Source: a virus
Length of the DNA: 29,614 nucleotides
Direction: 5' to 3' (one strand)
Virus record (IMG/VR): IMGVR_UViG_3300033142_000207
Span: 1-29,614 of that record
Below the pieces are notes generated by a model. It was not told where the DNA came from, did not search any database, and worked only from the letters and a program-made list of their open reading frames with translations. A program made the position numbers and the translations under genes. This document shows, piece by piece, positions 24,099-29,614 of the stretch (position 1 is the stretch's first letter; each line of letters starts with the position of its first letter).

Positions 24099-27000
24099 TA
24101 GTACTATTATGTGCATCTAAAAGTGTCTGCATCTCGGCCTTCAATTCTCCAACTTGTGTAGATAATTCTTGTATAGCTGTAACCATAACTGGTATTAAGT
24201 CACCTTGTTTGAATTCTAATCTATCTGGATTATTGTTTAATATAAGATCTTCTAATTCCCCACCAGCATGAGCAATAATTGAAGACTTAACTTCTTGGGC
24301 AATAAATCCATTCTGAATAATATCATCAATCTTACTACCATCATTGATACCATCATCATACCAATCTCGTTTATCCCATTGATATGTTACTGGTCTTAGT
24401 GAGTTAATGAATTCAATACCAGCACCAAGATCATTTATATTTGTCTTATCTCTCTCATCAGATAGTGCTGTAATTGATGTTTGTTGGCATCTTAGTGTGG
24501 CTATTAGGCTGTCACCTAACGTGATTTCATTGGCAATTGTTGTTGTGGATGCTTGAGCACCAGTACCAATAATTAGACAGTTATTTCCACTTACTTTTGA
24601 TGTACCAGCGGCATCACCTATAAATATATTTCCATTTCCAGAAGCATAAGCTAATCCAGTATTTCTACCAATACCTATAGCATTCGTAAAGGTTGAAGCC
24701 GCTGCTCCCATTAAGGAATCTGCACCTAATGCTATATTGGTATTTCCTACTGTGTTTATACCAGCACTACTACCTATAAAAGTATTTTTATATCCAGTTG
24801 TTAATTTGTATCCTGTACGATACCCAATACCAATATTATCATTACCAGTAAGTTTCAGAGTGGCATCTCCAAATAACGATTGATAACCCATAGCAATATT
24901 TCTAGTTGATGTAGTTATATGATTACCCGCAAAATAACCCAATAATACATTTGAACTACCTGTAGTAATATCAAACGCAGTATTTCTACCTAAAAGTATA
25001 TTTTCAGATCCACTAGTTAATCCAGAACCAACAGAATAACCAAAACCTATATTGTAATGTCCAGTTAATTTAGAAGTGGCATCTCCCGCTAATGCGTTAA
25101 CAGACATTGCAATATTATATGTACCAGTGGTGATATTTTTTCCTGAATTAAAACCTATTAAATTATTATTATGTCCAGTACTTAGGCTATATCCGGAAGC
25201 AGTACCAATACCTATATTGTTAGCGCCTGTTATTCCAGTAGCATCTCCAAATAAAGCTTGATCACCAATGCCTATATTACTATCTGATGTAGTGACATTT
25301 TGTCCTGCTTGATAGCCGATTAATACAGTAGTATCACCGGAAGAAATATAATAACCAGATTGTGCCCCCATAATTATATTACGGGCACCAGTAGTTAAAT
25401 TGAGACCAGTACTACCACCTATACCGATATTATCACCACCAGTAAATCCAATAGCATTTCCTCTTAATGCATTAAACCCTACACCAACATTATATCCACC
25501 AGCAGTTATATTTTGTCCAGCCGAATACCCCTGAAATACATTATTTGAACCAGTAGTTATTAGAGATCCTACATTAAATCCTATTCCAATATTATAGTTA
25601 CCAGTAAATTTAGAAGTGGCATCTCCTTGTAAGGCTTGTTCGCCTATAGCAACATTACGATATCCAACAGTTAGATATCGACCAGCGTATAATCCTTGTA
25701 AATTATTAGAGTAACCAGTAGTTAATTCGTTTCCAGAATAGCTACCAATCCCGATATTATTATCACCGCTTAGATATGTTGTAGTTAATCCTCGTAATGA
25801 ATTAGAACCTAATGCTGTATTATAATCACCTGTTCCAATATTTTGACCGGCTGTACTACCTAACATAATATTATATGTTCCAGTAGATAAATTATATCCA
25901 GTAGCCTTACCTATACCAATGTTACTAGTACCTGTAAGTTTAGATGTTATATGTCCATTTAGCGCACTTTCACCTATAGCAATACTATTAATAGCCGTTG
26001 TTAAGAATTCTGCTGCATATGCACCCATTGCGATAGTGTCATGAGTAGTAGTGCTTTCTACACCAGTTTTTCTTCCAAGAAATACATTGTTGTATCCTGT
26101 ACTTATAACTTTCCCTGCTTCATAACCTAAAGCGATATTATAAATACCTGTTGATGCACTAGCAGCATACAGAACCGATTTTCCGATAGCTATATTTCGT
26201 ATGCCAGTTAGATTTCGTCCAGCACTTTCTCCCATAAGAACACAATCTGTTGCTGTGACTAAGTATCTACCCGCAAAATCCCCAAGACAAATATTATCTA
26301 TACCAGTAGTAATAGCGTAACCAGCATAGTCTCCTATACCTATATTCTGATTATCAGAACCATCATCACTAAATAACGCTGTACCAGCATTACTAATTGC
26401 AATAGATGAACCAATAAATTCACCTATACCACTCAAACCAGTTAATCCAGAACCATCACCTGTGAATGATGTAGCAGTTAGGTCTCCATTTACTGTGACG
26501 GTATTGCCTGAGAAGTCTCCCTCGATTAGAGCTGTATCAGATGTAGCACTTGGACTAGCAATACGTAATGTATCATTGAATACTCCGCCAGTAATTGGTC
26601 CAGCACCTAACCATAAATTATTATTAGATGTAGTTTGTATTGCGCCACCGAAACTACCAAGATGAATATTATGATCACCAGTGAAGTAAACACCATTCGT
26701 TCCAAATAATGCTTGATAACCTACACCAATATTATAACTACTAGTATGTAGATAAAATCCAGTTCTCCAACCTATAAGTGTATTATAATCACCACTAGTT
26801 AAATACTGACCTGTTTCAATACCAATACCTATATTATTAGAACCTGTTAGCCCTGCTGAATTTCCTTTTAATCCATCTAAGCCTATACCTGTGTTTGAGC
26901 TACCAGAAGTTACATTACTGCCTGCACGGTTACCTAAGAAGGAGTTGCTAACACCACTAGTAACATCCTTTCCTGCACCATTTCCGACAGCTACATTATA

Positions 27001-29163
27001 ACCGCCTGTTAGTTTATTAGTTAGATCACTATATAATGCTTGATAACCTACTGCTGTATTATTACTACCACTAGACATATGATATCCAGCACTATTTCCA
27101 AGTAATAAATTATATTGGCCAGTTGAAAGATAATTTCCTGTATCTGGTCCTATACCTATATTGTAATCACCAGTTAGTTTTGCAGTAATATCCCCTCTCA
27201 GAGCAAATCGCCCTATGGCAATGGTATGAGATCCATCTAATAGATTCAAACAAGCCTGGGAGCCAAGTACTATGCCATAGCCTGCTTGTGTTGCGTTCAT
27301 CGCCGCAGAATATCCCATATAGATATTTTCACCGCCTTGTTCGCAATAACGACCAGCACTCTCTCCTATTGCAATGTTACGAGAGCTTTGAGCAGCACCA
27401 GAACCATATAGAGCATAGAATCCAATAGCAACATTATCGCTACCATCATTAAGATATCCTGAATATTGTCCAGCGAAGAAGTTATCAGAACCACTATCAG
27501 CAGTGTAACCAGCATTTACCCCCATGAATATATTATCATGACCAGTAGTTAAACCATATCCAGTATCCTCACCAATACCAATATTGTAAGAACCAGTTAA
27601 TTTAGTAGTTACATCTCCCATTAAGGCACTATGACCAAGTGCAATATTGTTACCACCTGAAGTTATATTAACACCTGCGTTATAACCAATAATGGTGCAA
27701 TATGTTCCTGTTAAAGCAACAGGTTGTGATTCACCTAATTGGGTAAGCCAAGGCGATGCACCATCGGTAACGCCAGTAAGAGATACTATACCAATAAATC
27801 CACCAGTAGCTTCAAGTGTTCCATTAATCTTAACTGTCTCAGCAGAGAAATCTCCCTCAATAAGAGCTACATCAGCCTTAGTAGTAGGATTGGAAATACG
27901 AAGAGTATCAGCAAACACTCCTGCTGTTAATGGGCCAGCTCCTAACCATAAGTTATTAGTAGAGGTTGTTTCAATCGCAGCACCGTCATAACCGATATGA
28001 ATGTTATAATCGCCAGTTAACGGGTTTGTAACATTACTTTGTAAAGAACCGGCCCCTACAGCAATATTTATATTTCCTTCTGTTACATAATATCCAGCAT
28101 TAACCGCAAGGTATATACTATTTCCAGAACCAGTATCCAGATTACTTCCAGCGTTTGTACCAATGGCCACAATTTCGCTAAGGGTTGAACCGACTGATCC
28201 TGTTAAAGCACCTGTACCAATTCCAATATTACTATTGCCAGAAGTTAGATTGGAACCTGCATTAGATCCTAATAATATAGATCCTGACGAACTAGTTAAA
28301 TTATATCCTGCATGAAATCCAATACCGATATTATCATTACCAGTAAGTAATGTGTCGGCCAGCGCATATTCACCGATTCCTATATTTGAATTTCCTGTAA
28401 CTGACCCAAGTCCAGCATTATAACCAACAAAGATATTATAATCTCCTACGGTTATACTACTACCTGTAGAAACTCCTAGGAATGTATTATATGTACCATC
28501 AGTGAGGTCATAACCAGCGTTATAACCAATACCAATGTTATGCCATCTAGTCAGTTTAGAAGTTGGATCGCCTCGTAATGCATTCTGCCCCATTGCAATA
28601 TTACTATGACCAGTTGTAATATTAGTTCCAGCATCATGGCCAAATAAGAAGTTATTATGTCCTGAGGTAATGCTGATGCCGGTTCCGTAACCTGAGAGTG
28701 TATTGTATTCGCCGGTGATTGAAACAGGGCCATTCTCGCCTAATTGTGTTGTGAATGGTGTTTCTGAGTCGGTTATACCAGTAAGTCCAGATGGAGCATC
28801 AATCCAAGAACGCGCACCAGCGATAGTAGACGATAGAATTTGCCCATCACTTGATGGATTTCCAAGGTCTGGTTCCCGAACCGACCAATCTGTCCATGTG
28901 TCTATGCCGGATGTAGTCTCATATCCTTGACGTATGTATTTTATTATAACAGCGTCTTCGGCTTTATAGGATTCTTGATATACCGATGAATCTTCTGTGA
29001 TTTCGGTAACTTCGACAATCCAATAAAATGCTCCAGCGACAGGAGGATTGGTAGCAGTACTACCATCAATTCTAAAAACACCATTATCGATGAGTGTATT
29101 AAAATCTGTAGCGCCTGTTATATTTTCGAATATACTTCTTTTTGCGTGCTTGATTACGTTCAT
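24094..29163 (-). CDS. Giant repeat fibre with beta-roll repeats and self-cleaving S74 chaperone
   Basis: I choose the ATG at 29163 (1,689 residues). An in-frame TTG at 29181 would add 6 residues and overlap the upstream gene; residue numbers here count from the TTG. Residues 20-105 resemble a pyocin-knob-type segment (IDNGVFRIDGSTATNPP, then DTWTDWSVREPD). Residues about 130-1,560 consist of short units of the form N-I-G-I-G-x-x-A-G-x-x-L-T-x-G, like YadA/trimeric autotransporter head repeats, in three blocks joined by near-identical linkers (DTLRI, LIEGDFS). The C-terminal 122 residues are a Peptidase S74 intramolecular chaperone. SDERDKTNI gives the Ser1574/Lys1579 dyad, with cleavage expected just before Ser1574, and a final coiled coil starts LIPVMVTAIQELSTQVGEL. 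It is most likely a trimeric receptor-binding or long tail fibre. Confidence 0.9.
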   Translation of the reverse strand: MNVIKHAKRSIFENITGATDFNTLIDNGVFRIDGSTATNPPVAGAFYWIVEVTEITEDSSVYQESYKAEDAVIIKYIRQGYETTSGIDTWTDWSVREPDLGNPSSDGQILSSTIAGARSWIDAPSGLTGITDSETPFTTQLGENGPVSITGEYNTLSGYGTGISITSGHNNFLFGHDAGTNITTGHSNIAMGQNALRGDPTSKLTRWHNIGIGYNAGYDLTDGTYNTFLGVSTGSSITVGDYNIFVGYNAGLGSVTGNSNIGIGEYALADTLLTGNDNIGIGFHAGYNLTSSSGSILLGSNAGSNLTSGNSNIGIGTGALTGSVGSTLSEIVAIGTNAGSNLDTGSGNSIYLAVNAGYYVTEGNINIAVGAGSLQSNVTNPLTGDYNIHIGYDGAAIETTSTNNLWLGAGPLTAGVFADTLRISNPTTKADVALIEGDFSAETVKINGTLEATGGFIGIVSLTGVTDGASPWLTQLGESQPVALTGTYCTIIGYNAGVNITSGGNNIALGHSALMGDVTTKLTGSYNIGIGEDTGYGLTTGHDNIFMGVNAGYTADSGSDNFFAGQYSGYLNDGSDNVAIGFYALYGSGAAQSSRNIAIGESAGRYCEQGGENIYMGYSAAMNATQAGYGIVLGSQACLNLLDGSHTIAIGRFALRGDITAKLTGDYNIGIGPDTGNYLSTGQYNLLLGNSAGYHMSSGSNNTAVGYQALYSDLTNKLTGGYNVAVGNGAGKDVTSGVSNSFLGNRAGSNVTSGSSNTGIGLDGLKGNSAGLTGSNNIGIGIETGQYLTSGDYNTLIGWRTGFYLHTSSYNIGVGYQALFGTNGVYFTGDHNIHLGSFGGAIQTTSNNNLWLGAGPITGGVFNDTLRIASPSATSDTALIEGDFSGNTVTVNGDLTATSFTGDGSGLTGLSGIGEFIGSSIAISNAGTALFSDDGSDNQNIGIGDYAGYAITTGIDNICLGDFAGRYLVTATDCVLMGESAGRNLTGIRNIAIGKSVLYAASASTGIYNIALGYEAGKVISTGYNNVFLGRKTGVESTTTHDTIAMGAYAAEFLTTAINSIAIGESALNGHITSKLTGTSNIGIGKATGYNLSTGTYNIMLGSTAGQNIGTGDYNTALGSNSLRGLTTTYLSGDNNIGIGSYSGNELTTGYSNNLQGLYAGRYLTVGYRNVAIGEQALQGDATSKFTGNYNIGIGFNVGSLITTGSNNVFQGYSAGQNITAGGYNVGVGFNALRGNAIGFTGGDNIGIGGSTGLNLTTGARNIIMGAQSGYYISSGDTTVLIGYQAGQNVTTSDSNIGIGDQALFGDATGITGANNIGIGTASGYSLSTGHNNNLIGFNSGKNITTGTYNIAMSVNALAGDATSKLTGHYNIGFGYSVGSGLTSGSENILLGRNTAFDITTGSSNVLLGYFAGNHITTSTRNIAMGYQSLFGDATLKLTGNDNIGIGYRTGYKLTTGYKNTFIGSSAGINTVGNTNIALGADSLMGAAASTFTNAIGIGRNTGLAYASGNGNIFIGDAAGTSKVSGNNCLIIGTGAQASTTTIANEITLGDSLIATLRCQQTSITALSDERDKTNINDLGAGIEFINSLRPVTYQWDKRDWYDDGINDGSKIDDIIQNGFIAQEVKSSIIAHAGGELEDLILNNNPDRLEFKQGDLIPVMVTAIQELSTQVGELKAEMQTLLDAHNSTT
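24457..27990 (-). repeat. Coding repeat array of the fibre, blocks 2 and 3
   Basis: This stretch encodes dozens of 13- to 20-residue units in the form N-(I/V)-(G/A)-(I/V/L)-G-x-x-A-L/G-x. Two linker copies with DTLRI...LIEGDFS lie near 26470-26580 and 27800-27930. The linkers separate block 3 (about 24500-26460), block 2 (about 26590-27780) and block 1 (about 27920-28740, outside this interval). The repeats are degenerate in DNA, so they are protein repeats rather than satellite DNA. There is no constant repeat-spacer structure. Confidence 0.85.
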
Positions 29164-29168
29164 GGTGA

Positions 29169-29176
29169 TATTTATG
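29169..29176 (-). promoter_or_regulatory. Late promoter-like box abutting the repeat fibre gene
   Basis: The minus strand reads CATAAATA with the TAA stop of the 124-residue gene (29172-29174) inside. The spacer to the ATG at 29163 is 5 bases, so with T4 spacing the transcript would begin at the start codon. No ribosome site is visible at this start. Confidence 0.4.
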
Positions 29177-29546
29177 TCCAACCAATGCTTAGATTATATT
29201 CATCAACTTCTTTGATAGAAGTAAAACCGGATATTCTTGATTCGTGTTCTTGTCTGTTCTTGATGATGTTAGACCTAAAATTTTTCAACGCCTCGGCCTT
29301 ACCAAGAATTACTGTTGCTAATTGTTCTGCACTATATTTAATGCCTATCTCAACAGTCATATATTCGCCTATTGTTCCATCAAGTTTATATTGAATGGCC
29401 TCTTCTCTAAGTATAGGCCATGCTGCGGCCTCCCATGTAGAGTATTCGGTCATGACGGAATCCATTACACGAATGGCTTCCTTATTGAGCTCATCAGTCT
29501 TCAAACTCTTGGCCAATTCTAAAAGTTGTTCGGGTGTTCTTTTCAT
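29172..29546 (-). CDS. Small protein resembling tail-fibre assembly or DUF4376 proteins
   Basis: The 124-residue product is helical: residues 1-35 have MKRTPEQLLELAKSL and DELNKEAIRVMDSVM. A Trp-x-x-Ala-Ala-Trp section and a middle part follow (YKLDGTIGEYMTVEIG, a Tyr-x-x-x-Gly-Thr-x-Gly-Glu-Tyr-x-x-Val motif). A Lys/Arg/Asn-rich helix carries ALKNFRSNIIKNRQEHESRI. The pattern (N-x-R, then R-x-x-H-x-x-x-I) resembles DUF4376-type tail-fibre assembly proteins. It overlaps the upstream stop by one base (ATG at 29546). It lies just before the 1,689-residue fibre gene, so a chaperone or adaptor for that fibre is a natural guess, with low certainty. Confidence 0.6.
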   Translation of the reverse strand: MKRTPEQLLELAKSLKTDELNKEAIRVMDSVMTEYSTWEAAAWPILREEAIQYKLDGTIGEYMTVEIGIKYSAEQLATVILGKAEALKNFRSNIIKNRQEHESRISGFTSIKEVDEYNLSIGWT

Positions 29547-29614
29547 TATAGTATTCTAACCTTTAGGTTATTGTCAGCTAGTGACTTGATTTCGACATTA
29601 GTTGTACTAGTTTT
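29546..29614 (-). CDS. C-terminus of an unidentified gene, cut by the window edge
   Basis: The open frame from the right edge ends with TAA at 29546-29548 and encodes 22 residues, TNVEIKSLADNNLKVRIL being the last 18. The stop overlaps the ATG of the next gene by one base, the same coupling used elsewhere in the window. It is too short for identification. Position and packing suggest another baseplate or tail gene. Confidence 0.55.
   Translation of the reverse strand, partial: KTSTTNVEIKSLADNNLKVRIL

Noticed and set aside
24457-28740. Regular repetition that could look like a CRISPR array or satellite repeat
   Set aside because: It is a continuous open reading frame, units vary in length and sequence at DNA level, and the periodicity is that of protein beta-roll repeats.
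1-29614. tRNA or other structured RNA genes
   Set aside because: No cloverleaf-like segment was seen in the few short gaps, and all longer stretches are coding.

Overview
The window is a late structural region of a contractile-tailed (myovirus) phage of the broad T4-like group. All genes run on the minus strand, so transcription reads from high to low coordinates. Four T4 baseplate-wedge homologues are recognisable in the order 25, 6, 7, 8, and T4-type late promoter boxes (NATAAATA) sit between genes. The composition is AT-rich. The giant DUF4815 protein, the FD-FGR-type structural protein and the small beta-rich virion proteins are types I associate with marine T4-like phages. The host cannot be named from this sequence. 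No rRNA, tRNA, integrase, insertion sequence or CRISPR array was seen.

Right part (29614 to 18568): the end of an unidentified gene, a small protein resembling tail-fibre assembly factors, a roughly 1,690-residue adhesin-like fibre made of three blocks of beta-roll repeats with a C-terminal self-cleaving S74 chaperone, then wedge proteins gp25, gp6, a gp7-like protein carrying a C-terminal seven-bladed FG-GAP-type propeller, and gp8. Middle (18554 to 7335): a 1,762-residue DUF4815 protein where T4 has genes 9 to 11, followed by a compact set of small tail-fibre, collar, fibre-assembly and Asp-box propeller genes, then a DUF1353 protein and a small DUF1617-like protein. A strong intrinsic terminator at 7273-7301 closes this block. 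Left part (7226 to 1): small and medium beta-rich virion proteins, several preceded by late promoters, ending in a gene cut by the window edge.

The wedge genes build the baseplate periphery. The repeat fibre, the Asp-box propeller and the collar proteins are likely alternative host-contact modules, two of which share an N-terminal anchor. The S74 domain and the small assembly-like proteins probably help fold these fibres. Genes are tightly packed: the longest non-coding gap is about 108 bases (7227-7334), and no gene-free stretch exceeds 300 bases. Many gene pairs overlap by a base, and several late promoter boxes contain the upstream stop codon at a fixed position.
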